The notes beneath the pieces are model-generated. The model made no database searches. It saw only the letters and a program-made list of their open reading frames with translations, and had not been told where the DNA came from. DNA of 64,000 nucleotides, taken from positions 62,001-126,000 of the forward strand of contig NZ_BORO01000003.1 of NCBI RefSeq assembly GCF_018333215.1, written 5' to 3'. This DNA is from Oceanobacillus sp. J11TS1. GTDB taxonomy: Bacteria > Bacillota > Bacilli > Bacillales > Amphibacillaceae. The stretch's first letter is position 1, and every line of letters begins with the position of its first letter. The translations under genes were made by a program, and so were the position numbers. Below, piece by piece: positions 54,663 to 63,288 of the stretch.

Positions 54663-55817
54663 ATGTTAGAGTTTCATAATGTTACAAAGCGTTATGGTAA
54701 CGGTAAACCAGCTGTCAACAATTTGAATTTAACAATCAAAAAAGGCGAATTTGTTTGTTTTATCGGTCCCAGCGGCTGTGGCAAAACAACAACAATGAAA
54801 ATGGTGAACCGTTTAATTGACATAACGGAAGGAACTATTTTAGTTGATGGCAAAAATATAAAGGAGCAGGATTCAGTCAAATTGCGCAGGTCCATAGGAT
54901 ATGTAATCCAGCAAATTGGGTTGATGCCGCATATGACAATTAGAGAAAACATTGTGCTTGTAGGTACGTTACTCAACTGGACAAAGGAGAGAAAAGATAA
55001 ACGAGCACGTGAGCTAATTAAGCTCGTAAATTTACCTGAAGAATATCTTGATAAATATCCACATGAGTTGAGTGGCGGGCAACAACAGCGAATTGGTGTA
55101 TTACGTGCACTTGCTGTGAATCCGCCATTGATATTAATGGATGAGCCATTTGGAGCACTTGATCCGATTACAAGAGATGCCTTACAAGAAGAGTTTAAAA
55201 AGTTACAAAAGGAATTAAATAAAACCATTGTTTTTGTAACACATGATATGGATGAAGCATTAAAACTGGCAGATCGGATTGTCATTATGAAAGATGGAGA
55301 AATTGTTCAAGCGGATACACCAGAAGAAATTCTCAGAAACCCGGCAAATGAATTTGTGGAAGAATTCCTTGGTAAAGACCGTTTAATTCAAGGTCGTCCT
55401 GATGTTACAACGGTCGGTCAAATTATGAATAGTACTCCAATTACCGTACAAATCGGTACCACATTAAAATCCGCTATCACAAAAATGAGAGATGGACGAG
55501 TTGATTCCCTTCTTATTACAGATTCAGACAATGTTTTAAAAGGATTTTTAGATATTGAATCTATTAACAACAACTACAAAAAGGCAAGTAAGGTAGAGAA
55601 TGTAATGGAAACAAATATTTATTCGGTATCTCAGGACAGTTTGTTGCGTGATACGATTCATAAGATACTCAGGCGCGGTGCACAATACGTTCCTGTTGTG
55701 GATGAAAATCACCGTTTGGTGGGAATTGTTACTCGTGCAACGCTTGCCACCCTTGTTTATGACACGATTTGGGGCGATGGAACAGAACTTGAAGAGATCG
55801 TAGCGCAGGCTGAGTAG
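54663..55817 (+). CDS. opuCA: OpuC-type ABC transporter ATP-binding protein with CBS domains
   Basis: 384 residues. ATPase domain with Walker A GPSGCGKTTTMKMVNR, Q-loop VIQQIGLMPHMT, signature ELSGGQQQRIGVLRAL and Walker B LILMDEPFGALDP. Two C-terminal CBS domains (about residues 255-375, with VGQIMNSTPITVQIG and KVENVMETNIYSVSQD) sense ionic strength or cyclic di-AMP in relatives. It energises uptake of quaternary ammonium compounds. The following catabolic genes point to carnitine as a main substrate. GGAGG precedes the ATG. Confidence 0.9.
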   Translation: MLEFHNVTKRYGNGKPAVNNLNLTIKKGEFVCFIGPSGCGKTTTMKMVNRLIDITEGTILVDGKNIKEQDSVKLRRSIGYVIQQIGLMPHMTIRENIVLVGTLLNWTKERKDKRARELIKLVNLPEEYLDKYPHELSGGQQQRIGVLRALAVNPPLILMDEPFGALDPITRDALQEEFKKLQKELNKTIVFVTHDMDEALKLADRIVIMKDGEIVQADTPEEILRNPANEFVEEFLGKDRLIQGRPDVTTVGQIMNSTPITVQIGTTLKSAITKMRDGRVDSLLITDSDNVLKGFLDIESINNNYKKASKVENVMETNIYSVSQDSLLRDTIHKILRRGAQYVPVVDENHRLVGIVTRATLATLVYDTIWGDGTELEEIVAQAE

Positions 55818-55829
55818 GAGGTGGACTTA

Positions 55830-56474
55830 ATGATGAATTTTTTTGCTACACACGGGAATGAACTAATAATTAAAACATGGGAACATTTGTATATTTCTAT
55901 GGCAGCCATTTTACTTGGAGTGTTCGTTGCAGTTCCTCTTGGGATCTTGCTTTCTAGAGCACCAAATTTTGCAGACCGATTTATTTCTTTTATTGGTATT
56001 CTGCAAACTATTCCAAGCCTTGCAATCCTTGCATTTTTTATTCCGATTCTAGGCGTTGGGAAATTGCCTGCCATTATTGCGTTGTTTTTCTATTCGTTAT
56101 TACCTATTTTACGTAATACGTACATTGGTATTCGTGATGTCAACCCTGCAGTCGTTGAAGCAGGGAAAGGAATGGGAATGAGTGCTTTGCAATCAATTAT
56201 AAAAGTAGAACTCCCAATGGCACTTCCTGTTATCATGGCTGGTATTCGCCTATCAACCGTTTATTTGATTGGTTGGGCAACATTAGCAGCATTTATTGGT
56301 GGCGGTGGTCTCGGTGACTTTATCTTTGATGGATTAAACCTTTATCAACCTTCCTTAATTATTGCAGGTACAGTACCAGCGACCATACTTGCCTTAATTG
56401 CAGATCGCTTGCTAGCCTTTTTAGAAAATCGCTTGATGCCAGAGGGGTTAAAGAATTCGTATGAAACAGCATAA
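55830..56474 (+). CDS. opuCB: OpuC-type ABC transporter permease (first)
   Basis: About 214 residues with 5-6 membrane segments. The motif GILQTIPSLAILAFFIPILGVG near residue 50 and the EAA region (EAGKGMGMSALQSIIKVELP) are those of OpuCB/ProW-type permeases. The ATG at 55830 follows AGGAGG at 8 bp, 12 bp after opuCA; the frame itself extends to a GTG at 55821 inside the ribosome binding site. A MITE-like repeat separates it from the binding-protein gene. Confidence 0.9.
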   Translation: MMNFFATHGNELIIKTWEHLYISMAAILLGVFVAVPLGILLSRAPNFADRFISFIGILQTIPSLAILAFFIPILGVGKLPAIIALFFYSLLPILRNTYIGIRDVNPAVVEAGKGMGMSALQSIIKVELPMALPVIMAGIRLSTVYLIGWATLAAFIGGGGLGDFIFDGLNLYQPSLIIAGTVPATILALIADRLLAFLENRLMPEGLKNSYETA

Positions 56475-56478
56475 GAGG

Positions 56479-56732
56479 TTGTTCAAAAAGTCCGGTGAAA
56501 ATGACGCATCGAGAACAGAGGACCTTCGACTAAAAACCGACACGTCCTGTGTCGAACGCCGAAGTCACCACATCCTGTGGAAGCTCGTTGGCTTGCTTTT
56601 CCGCTGCTCACGTATTAACTGCATACGTTCCGCTCCTTGGAAAAGAAAATCACTTTTCCTGCGTGCAAGAACGTTTGCTCAAAGCTGCGCCGCCTCGAAC
56701 TTCTCGGTCCTTTTCATCCTCTTTTTGAACAC
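56479..56732 (-). repeat. MITE-like repeat, copy B (about 254 bp), inside the opuC operon
   Basis: Bounded by inverted GTTCAAAAAG (56481-56490) and CTTTTTGAAC (56721-56730). It shares GCCTCGAACTTCTCGGTCC, CTCAAAGCTGCG and AATGACGC blocks with copy A at 25904-26051, in opposite orientation. The middle is longer and contains additional small palindromes (GACACGTCCTGTGTC, CCACATCCTGTGG). It sits between opuCB and opuCC, so every full transcript carries it. No transposase inside. Confidence 0.75.
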
Positions 56733-56755
56733 GCACTATAAGCTTGGAGGTGAAA

Positions 56756-57688
56756 ATGTTGAAAAAGATAGTATATAAAGGAATCATGATTGTACTCTTA
56801 CTTGTGGCGCTTGCAGGATGTTCGTTGCCAGGCCTTGCTAGTACGACGAAAGACACGATAAAAATAGGTGCCTTGGCTACTTCTGAATCCCGTATTTTTG
56901 CTGAGATATTAGCGATTATGATCGAACGGGAAACAGATGCCAGTACCGAACTTGTGACACATCTTGGTTCATCGATTGTTCAACATCAAGGAATGTTAAG
57001 AGGAGATCTTGATATAACAAGTACACGTTATACAGGAACAGATCTATCTGGAGCACTTGGAATGGATCCGGTTACAGATCCAGAGGAAGCACTGGACATT
57101 GTAACAAAGGAATTTCAGGATCAATTTAATGAAACATGGACAGCACCGTATGGTTTTGAAAATAGTTATTCTGTTGCTGTGACAACGGAATTTGCCGAAG
57201 AACATAATATTGAAACCATCTCCGATCTCGAACCTTTCGCAGATGAATTGCATTTTGGAGTAGATAATTCATGGGTTAATCGTAAAGGAGACGGATATGA
57301 CGGGTTTCAGGAATCCTATTTTTCATTTGGTCATGTTTTTCCAATGAATATTGGTCTTGTTTATCAGGCGGCAGCTACTGGTCATATGGATGCCGTATTG
57401 GCATATTCTTCAGATGGGAGAATTAAGGAATTTGATTTGAAGGTTTTAGAGGATGATCAGCGATTTTTCCCGCCGTATGATGCTTCTGCTGTTATTGATA
57501 ACAAGGTTTTGGAGAAGTATCCAGAGATTGCAGCGATTACAGAACGTCTGCATGATCAAATTTCTACAGAAACCATGCAGGAATTAAATTATAAAGCGGA
57601 TGTTCAATTAATGAATCCACAAAAAGTTGCCATGGAATTTCTAGAAGCCAATAACTTCTTTGAGGATATGGAGAAAGGAGAGAATTAA
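56756..57688 (+). CDS. opuCC: OpuC-type glycine betaine/carnitine-binding lipoprotein
   Basis: About 310 residues: signal peptide VLLLVALAGCSLPG with lipobox, then an OpuAC/OpuCC binding domain (IKIGALATSESRIFAEILA, GMLRGDLDITSTRYTGTDL, YGFENSYSVAVTTEFA, FGVDNSWVNRKGDGYDGF). It delivers trimethylammonium compounds to the permease. The ATG at 56756 follows GGAGGTGAAA, placed 24 bp after MITE copy B. The repeat may influence its translation relative to opuCB. Confidence 0.88.
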   Translation: MLKKIVYKGIMIVLLLVALAGCSLPGLASTTKDTIKIGALATSESRIFAEILAIMIERETDASTELVTHLGSSIVQHQGMLRGDLDITSTRYTGTDLSGALGMDPVTDPEEALDIVTKEFQDQFNETWTAPYGFENSYSVAVTTEFAEEHNIETISDLEPFADELHFGVDNSWVNRKGDGYDGFQESYFSFGHVFPMNIGLVYQAAATGHMDAVLAYSSDGRIKEFDLKVLEDDQRFFPPYDASAVIDNKVLEKYPEIAAITERLHDQISTETMQELNYKADVQLMNPQKVAMEFLEANNFFEDMEKGEN

Positions 57689-57689
57689 T

Positions 57690-58352
57690 ATGGATACATT
57701 GGAACAGTTAGTGCACTATGTCACCCAAAATGGCGGATATATCTGGGTTCAATTTTACAGGCACTTTCTAATGGCAGCTTATGGGGTTTTATTTGCCGCA
57801 ATTATTTCCATTCCCTTAGGTATTCTTATTGCAAAATATGGGAAGTTGAGTAGCTGGGTATTGGCTCTTGGAAGTATTATTCAAACGATTCCTGCCTTAG
57901 GTGCGATGGCTGTCATTATGATTGTACTGGGGCTTGGCACCAATACTGTAATTATTACATTGATGCTGTACTCCATCCTGCCAATTGTGCAAAACACCTA
58001 TGTTGGCATGAAGGATGTTGATAAAACCATTATCGAAGCGGGTTTTGCTTCTGGGATGACTCGATTTCAATTATTACGAATGGTTGAGCTTCCCCTTGCA
58101 ATAAGCGTCATTATGGCAGGGATACGGACAGCACTTGTTATTGGAATTGGGATTGCAGCAATTGGCGCATTTGTCGGTGCTGGAGGATTAGGATCCATCA
58201 TTTTAACGGGAACGAATGCAACGGATGGAACAGCAATTATTTTAGCAGGTGCTATTCCCACAGCATTGATGGCCATTATCGCTGATTTAATAATGGGTTG
58301 GATTGAACGGAAGCTCCAACCAATTAAAACTTCAAAATCACGCACAGCATAA
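57690..58352 (+). CDS. opuCD: OpuC-type ABC transporter permease (second)
   Basis: About 220 residues, paralogous to opuCB, with GSIIQTIPALGAMAVIMIVLG and the EAA region EAGFASGMTRFQLLRMVELP. The ATG at 57690 comes one base after the opuCC stop and follows AAAGGAGAG. It completes a four-gene transporter (CA, CB, CC, CD). Confidence 0.9.
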   Translation: MDTLEQLVHYVTQNGGYIWVQFYRHFLMAAYGVLFAAIISIPLGILIAKYGKLSSWVLALGSIIQTIPALGAMAVIMIVLGLGTNTVIITLMLYSILPIVQNTYVGMKDVDKTIIEAGFASGMTRFQLLRMVELPLAISVIMAGIRTALVIGIGIAAIGAFVGAGGLGSIILTGTNATDGTAIILAGAIPTALMAIIADLIMGWIERKLQPIKTSKSRTA

Positions 58353-58366
58353 AAGAGGTGAAAGTC

Positions 58367-60043
58367 TTGGGAGAAATCAGGATTAGGCTTGAGAAAAATG
58401 TTCCTTGTTCATTAGCTGATGGAACGATTCTACGATCGGATATATACCGTCCAGATGATGAAAAAAGCTATCCAGTGTTAATGATTCGGTTGCCATATGA
58501 TAAAGAAACACCACGTTATTACGATGAATATTTGGAAGTACCGCGGATGGTACAAGCAGGTTATGTGGTGATTCTTCAGGACGTAAGGGGTAGATTTGCT
58601 TCAGAAGGCGAGTTTTATCCATTTATGTATGAGAGACGTGATGGATATGATGCAGTAGAATGGGCAGCAAATCTTCCTTATTCAAATGGAAAAGTTGGCC
58701 TGTTCGGTATGTCCTATCATGGATATACCCAGTTAGCTGCAGCTGTGGAAAAACCACCTTCCTTAAAGGCGATTGCCCCAGTGATGACAGGAGCAAACCT
58801 CATGGGAAACTTTCTAGGAAAAGAGGCAGGACCTCATCCAGTAGCAAAACTGGAAACGTGGGTTTTAGGATCGATGTTAGAAGATCATCTGAAACGGGAA
58901 GGGAATTTTGATAAAGAAAAATTCCACTTTTATTTCGATAAGATGGCAGAATGGTTCGTTGCTGCTCCTGCTGATGAATGGACACCGCTCAAAGACCTTG
59001 CTCCAGATTCGTATTATTTTGATTTTATGCAGGGTCGTTTATCAAAGGCATTTAAAGACGATGTAAATTTAAAACAAGACTTAATGGATGTGGATATTCC
59101 AGCATTATTTATAGGTGGCTGGTTTGACGGATTATTGGCACCAACACTAGAAACCTATCAAGCTTATAAGGGAACAAAAATGCTCTGGATTGGCCCTTGG
59201 ACACACGAAGAAATGACAGGTCGATGTGGAGAGTGCTTTTTTAACCATGCAGCTTCTAACCTGGGCGTTGACAATATTACAGATCCAACTGATCTTCATA
59301 TTAAGTGGTTTGATAAATGGCTGAAAGAAAAGTCAATGCCTATCAAGAAACCCGTTCATCTTTATCTGATGGGACAGGAGCGTTGGGAAGCTTTTGAGGA
59401 ATGGCCTATCCAAAAGTCTGTAAAGTTAATGGAAGTATTCCTGCATAGCCAAGGTATGTCGCAAAGCCGAAACGGAGATGGAAAATTAACATTTCAACCT
59501 GGCCCTGCAGAAACAAAGAGTGCCTTAAAACTAGATCCAAAACATCCAGTACCAACACGCGGAGGCGGAACATTGATTGCAGGATATGCGTCAGGAATGT
59601 TTGAAGTGAGTGATATACAGGATCGACAAGATGTTCTCGTCTATACGAGTACAGAGCTTGACGAAGATCTTTCATTGCTAGGTTCTATCAAAGCAAGAGT
59701 CTGGGCTTCATCTCCATCTAAGCTTTTAGATATTTCCCTAAGGCTATCAGAAATTGATAGCGAAGGACGGGCGTATAACATTATCGATTCGTTTCATAGA
59801 AAAAAGGTAGAAAATGAGAATCAGCCAATTTGTTTAGATGTCGAAATAGGATCTACCGCATATACCTTGAAAAAAGGCCATCGCCTCCGTCTCGATATAG
59901 CAGCAAGCAATGCACCACTGTATGATATTAACTTAAATAACGGAACGACAACAAAGACACATTCAAAAGGGAAGTCTGCAGTGGAATATATTTATCAAAG
60001 TGGAGATAAAGCATCAAAATTGGTCTTACCAATCGCTAGGTAA
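58367..60043 (+). CDS. CocE/NonD-type S15 alpha/beta hydrolase, candidate acylcarnitine esterase
   Basis: About 558 residues, S15/CocE family. The nucleophile elbow GLFGMSYHGYTQLA carries the Ser near residue 117. An Asp candidate lies in GGWFDGLLAPTLE and a His in IGPWTHEEMTG. A C-terminal jelly-roll domain follows (LSLLGSIKARVWA, GHRLRLDIAASNAP). No signal peptide, so cytoplasmic. It lies 14 bp after opuCD and upstream of carnitine catabolism genes, which suggests hydrolysis of an imported choline or carnitine ester. That substrate is inference. A GTG at 58358 is in frame, but GAGGTG reads as ribosome binding site for the TTG at 58367. Confidence 0.7.
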   Translation: MGEIRIRLEKNVPCSLADGTILRSDIYRPDDEKSYPVLMIRLPYDKETPRYYDEYLEVPRMVQAGYVVILQDVRGRFASEGEFYPFMYERRDGYDAVEWAANLPYSNGKVGLFGMSYHGYTQLAAAVEKPPSLKAIAPVMTGANLMGNFLGKEAGPHPVAKLETWVLGSMLEDHLKREGNFDKEKFHFYFDKMAEWFVAAPADEWTPLKDLAPDSYYFDFMQGRLSKAFKDDVNLKQDLMDVDIPALFIGGWFDGLLAPTLETYQAYKGTKMLWIGPWTHEEMTGRCGECFFNHAASNLGVDNITDPTDLHIKWFDKWLKEKSMPIKKPVHLYLMGQERWEAFEEWPIQKSVKLMEVFLHSQGMSQSRNGDGKLTFQPGPAETKSALKLDPKHPVPTRGGGTLIAGYASGMFEVSDIQDRQDVLVYTSTELDEDLSLLGSIKARVWASSPSKLLDISLRLSEIDSEGRAYNIIDSFHRKKVENENQPICLDVEIGSTAYTLKKGHRLRLDIAASNAPLYDINLNNGTTTKTHSKGKSAVEYIYQSGDKASKLVLPIAR

Positions 60044-60123
60044 CAAAATGCTTTTCTTGGCAGATAAGATTTTATTCCGCTAAAAGAGCCTCTGAGAAAT
60101 AAGTTATACAAGGAGGAAGTATA

Positions 60124-60675
60124 TTGGGGAATTATGATGAACAGATTGACGCTGTTAAAACACAATTCATTGAAAAAATAACAGACAATATGAATGCATT
60201 CGGTGTATCTACAAGCATTGGGCGTGTGCTTGGAATTATATATATGAACAGGGAGCCGATGACGCTTGATGAGCTATCCGAAGAAACCGGGATGAGTAAG
60301 ACACGGATGAGCCAGGTAGTCCGCGAAATGATCGATTTAAATATTGCGGAACGCGTCTTTAAAAAAGGGGTTCGGAAAGATTTATTTCGAGTGGAAGAGG
60401 ATTATTATCAAACATTCATCTACCTTTTCACCTCTACATGGAAAAAAGCTATTAAACGCAGCAGGTCTTTTGAACAAAAAATGATGAAACAAATGGATCA
60501 ATTACAAGCGGAAACAGGTTTGACGGATGAAGAGGAACAGTCCATCAATGAACTTCTGCAGGAAATGAAGGAATGGATGGATTACTATGATTGGATCCGC
60601 CGTGTCACGGAGTTCTTTGAAAGCGGCGAAATCTTTAAACATGTACCAAAAAAAGAACGGGGGAATAAAGCGTGA
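60124..60675 (+). CDS. GbsR/OpcR-type MarR-like repressor
   Basis: 183 residues with a MarR-like winged helix (ISTSIGRVLGIIY-type opening, EETGMSKTRMSQVVREM recognition helix, KKGVRKDLFRVEEDY wing) and a helical C-terminus, as in GbsR and OpcR, which control glycine betaine synthesis and osmolyte uptake. TTG start after AAGGAGG. It overlaps the BKACE gene by 4 bp. I expect it to bind the 12-bp inverted repeat in front of opuCA and to respond to carnitine, choline or betaine. Confidence 0.83.
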   Translation: MGNYDEQIDAVKTQFIEKITDNMNAFGVSTSIGRVLGIIYMNREPMTLDELSEETGMSKTRMSQVVREMIDLNIAERVFKKGVRKDLFRVEEDYYQTFIYLFTSTWKKAIKRSRSFEQKMMKQMDQLQAETGLTDEEEQSINELLQEMKEWMDYYDWIRRVTEFFESGEIFKHVPKKERGNKA

Positions 60676-61565
60676 ATAACAAAGTAATTTTATCGTGTGC
60701 AGTAACTGGAGCAGGAGAAACAACGGCAAAGAGTCCTCATGTCCCGATTACACCAAAAGAGATTGCGGATTCGGCAATTAAAGCAGCAAAAGCAGGAGCT
60801 ACTGTCGCGCATATACATGTTCGCAATCCGAAAACTGGAAAACTGAGTCATGATGTCAACCTATTTCAAGAGGTTGTGGAACGAATTCGTTCATCAGAGA
60901 CAGATATTATTATTAATCTTACCTCTGGTGGTGGTGGAGATTGGATTCCAAGCGAAGAGGATCCTTCCAGAGGTGGAGAAGGAACCGATATGCAAACTCC
61001 TGAAGAACGTCATGAACCAATAGGTAAACTTCTTCCAGAAATGTGTACCCTTGACTGCGGCAGTATTAACTTCGGTGATATGTTATATGTCAGCCCAACA
61101 GACTGGTTAAGGAAACAGGCAAAATTAGTAAAGGAAAGCGGAGTTAAGCCAGAATTAGAATGTTTTGATACAGGTCATGTTCGTTTCGCCAATCAATTAA
61201 TTGAAGAAGGTTTGATTGCAGGAGATCCATTATTCCAGTTCTGCCTCGGTATTCCGTGGGGAGCAGCAGCAGATGCGGAAACCATGGCTTATATGAAAAA
61301 CCGAATTCCCGAAAATGCAAAGTGGGCAGCTTTTGGAATTGGCCGAATGCAGATGCCAATTGTGGAGGAATCTATCCGCCAAGGTGGAAATATTCGAGTC
61401 GGCCTAGAAGATAACCTGTATTTAAAAAAGGGGCAGCTTGCAACAAATGAACAGCTTGTTGATAAAGCAATCGGGACTGTCCACTCCTTTGGTTCCGATG
61501 TGATGACACCTGCTGAAGCAAGAAAACATCTAAATTTACGAAACCCATACGGAAAGGAAGACTAG
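60672..61565 (+). CDS. cdhC: BKACE-family 3-dehydrocarnitine cleavage enzyme
   Basis: 297-residue zinc TIM-barrel enzyme of the beta-keto acid cleavage family (DUF849). It would condense 3-dehydrocarnitine with acetyl-CoA to give betainyl-CoA and acetoacetate. Signs are VILSCAVTGAGETTAKSPHV at the start, AHIHVRNPKTGK with two zinc His, NLTSGGGG, LECFDTGHV and NIRVGLEDNLYLKKGQ with the catalytic Glu/zinc region. GTG start, overlapping the regulator. Substrate follows from the neighbouring carnitine dehydrogenase and thioesterase. Confidence 0.87.
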   Translation: MNNKVILSCAVTGAGETTAKSPHVPITPKEIADSAIKAAKAGATVAHIHVRNPKTGKLSHDVNLFQEVVERIRSSETDIIINLTSGGGGDWIPSEEDPSRGGEGTDMQTPEERHEPIGKLLPEMCTLDCGSINFGDMLYVSPTDWLRKQAKLVKESGVKPELECFDTGHVRFANQLIEEGLIAGDPLFQFCLGIPWGAAADAETMAYMKNRIPENAKWAAFGIGRMQMPIVEESIRQGGNIRVGLEDNLYLKKGQLATNEQLVDKAIGTVHSFGSDVMTPAEARKHLNLRNPYGKED

Positions 61566-61569
61566 TAGC

Positions 61570-62538
61570 ATGACGAATGACCCAACAATTCGAAACATCA
61601 CGGTTGTCGGTACAGGTGTAATTGGTAATGGATGGATAACCCGCTTTTTAGCAAATGGTTACCAAGTAACGGCTTTTGACCCAGATCCGAAAACAGAAGA
61701 AAAGACACGAGCAGCGGTTGAACGAGCATGGCCCTGGATGGAGAAAATGGGGCTGCATAAGGATGCCTCAAAGGATAAACTGATTTTTCATTCCAATTTA
61801 GAAGAAGCATTAAAAGAAGCAGACTTTGTGCAGGAAAATGTGCCAGAGCGTGAGGAAATAAAACGGAAAGTTATTGCGGATATTGATACGTACGCAAAGG
61901 AAGAAGCAATTATCGCCTCCAGTACATCCGGAATACTGCCAAGTAGCTTACAGGCTGATTGTCACAACCATCCGGAGCGTATTATTGTCGCCCATCCCTT
62001 TAATCCAGTTTACCTTATGCCGCTTGTTGAGCTTGTTGGAGGAGAAAAAACGGATGCACATGCTATCGAAAAGGCAAGAAGTTTCTATGACTCCTTAAAA
62101 ATGAAGCCGCTTGTTGTTCGCAAAGAAATTGAGGGGCACATTGCAGACCGCTTAATGGAAGCAATCTGGCGTGAATCCCTCCACATCGTAAACGATGGGG
62201 TGGCGAGTACAGATGAAATAGACTCCTCCATTATATATGGACCAGGGCTTAGATGGGCATTAATGGGTCCATTCATGACATTGCATATGGGCGGCGGAAA
62301 AGAAGGGATGCGTCACTTATTGGAGCAATTCGGTCCGGCATTGAAATTACCATGGACGAAATTAGAAGCACCAGAATTAACAGAAGAATTAGCTGACCAG
62401 GTGATTACGGGGTGTGAAGCACAAACAGCTGGAATAGAGATGGAAAAGCTTGAAGATCGCAGGGATCAGTTTTTAATTGAGCTCCAGCAGCTATTGGAAA
62501 AATATTGGCCAGGATCAACATTATCCGGAAAATTGTAA
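61570..62538 (+). CDS. cdhA: L-carnitine dehydrogenase (3-hydroxyacyl-CoA dehydrogenase family)
   Basis: 322-residue NAD-dependent enzyme oxidising L-carnitine to 3-dehydrocarnitine. Rossmann motif VVGTGVIGNGWITRFLANG, the catalytic VAHPFNPVYLMPLVELVGG and GPGLRWALMGPFMTLHMGGG are typical of carnitine dehydrogenases within the HCDH family. Length fits the form without a fused thioesterase; that function is supplied by the next gene. AGGAAGACTAGTAGC precedes the ATG, 4 bp after the BKACE stop. Confidence 0.88.
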   Translation: MTNDPTIRNITVVGTGVIGNGWITRFLANGYQVTAFDPDPKTEEKTRAAVERAWPWMEKMGLHKDASKDKLIFHSNLEEALKEADFVQENVPEREEIKRKVIADIDTYAKEEAIIASSTSGILPSSLQADCHNHPERIIVAHPFNPVYLMPLVELVGGEKTDAHAIEKARSFYDSLKMKPLVVRKEIEGHIADRLMEAIWRESLHIVNDGVASTDEIDSSIIYGPGLRWALMGPFMTLHMGGGKEGMRHLLEQFGPALKLPWTKLEAPELTEELADQVITGCEAQTAGIEMEKLEDRRDQFLIELQQLLEKYWPGSTLSGKL

Positions 62539-62575
62539 ATGGGGACTCATCGGCTTTAAGAGGAGGCAAGAACAC

Positions 62576-63052
62576 GTGAGGGAAGCAAAATTATTAATTC
62601 AAGATAGAGTATCAGAGGCTTGGATTGACTATAATGGACACATGAATGATGCAGAGTATGTTCGAGCATTCAGCCAGGGTGTCGATCAACTTATGAGCAT
62701 GATTGGGTTGACCGAAGATTTTCTAGTGAAGCGTAAATATACGATTTATACATTGGAAAATCACATTTGCTATTTAGATGAAATGAAACAGAATGAACCA
62801 TTTGAAGTCTTTATGAATGTAATTGATTATGACAATAAGCGTATCCATCTTTTTTTTGAACTGTATGGTGAAAATGGAAAGCGGGCAGCAACGAGTGAAC
62901 AATTGCTAATGGGAATTAATCAGGAAAAGGGGAAAGCATCCCCTTTCCCAGAAGAAATGTTCACACATATACAAGAACTTGCCGCCAAACACACACCGTC
63001 AGAAACACCAAAAGAAGTAGGTCGCATTATTGGCATTAGAAAAAAGAAATGA
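62576..63052 (+). CDS. cdhB: hotdog-fold thioesterase, probable betainyl-CoA thioesterase
   Basis: 158 residues, 4HBT-like hotdog fold (DYNGHMNDAEYVRAFSQG near residue 18, then TLENHICYLDEM and VIDYDNKRIHLFFELYG). In the carnitine pathway a thioesterase releases glycine betaine from betainyl-CoA; in many bacteria it is fused to carnitine dehydrogenase. The frame opens at 62477 inside the preceding gene, but the GTG at 62576 follows AGAGGAGG and gives a normal hotdog length. Last gene of the operon. Confidence 0.8.
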   Translation: MREAKLLIQDRVSEAWIDYNGHMNDAEYVRAFSQGVDQLMSMIGLTEDFLVKRKYTIYTLENHICYLDEMKQNEPFEVFMNVIDYDNKRIHLFFELYGENGKRAATSEQLLMGINQEKGKASPFPEEMFTHIQELAAKHTPSETPKEVGRIIGIRKKK

Positions 63053-63097
63053 ACACATAATAAATACGTGGGTAGCCGTCTTGCACAGGGCTATATA

Positions 63098-63147
63098 AAG
63101 AAAGGAACGGTTTTCCTTTAGATGGGGAGCCATTCCTTTCTATTTTA
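63098..63147 (+). terminator. terminator of the carnitine operon
   Basis: Stem AGAAAGGAA / TTCCTTTCT with a partly paired loop and TATTTTA after it, about 45 bp beyond the thioesterase stop. The stretch 63148-63288 holds nothing else I recognise. Confidence 0.65.
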
Positions 63148-63288
63148 TGTCCATTTCTGAAAGGATCGGCAACAAAAATCCTTTTAAAGACCACTGATAA
63201 TCTCCCCAATAACTGGCAATTCCTATTGGTGGAATCAAATAATGACTCCCCACCAGCAAGCGGAAAGTCACTATTTGTCATTCGCAAT

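Noticed and set aside
54692-55285. Long antisense frame (197 codons) opposite opuCA
   Set aside because: The plus-strand gene has intact ABC ATPase motifs; the antisense frame has no ribosome binding site or family and is a shadow.
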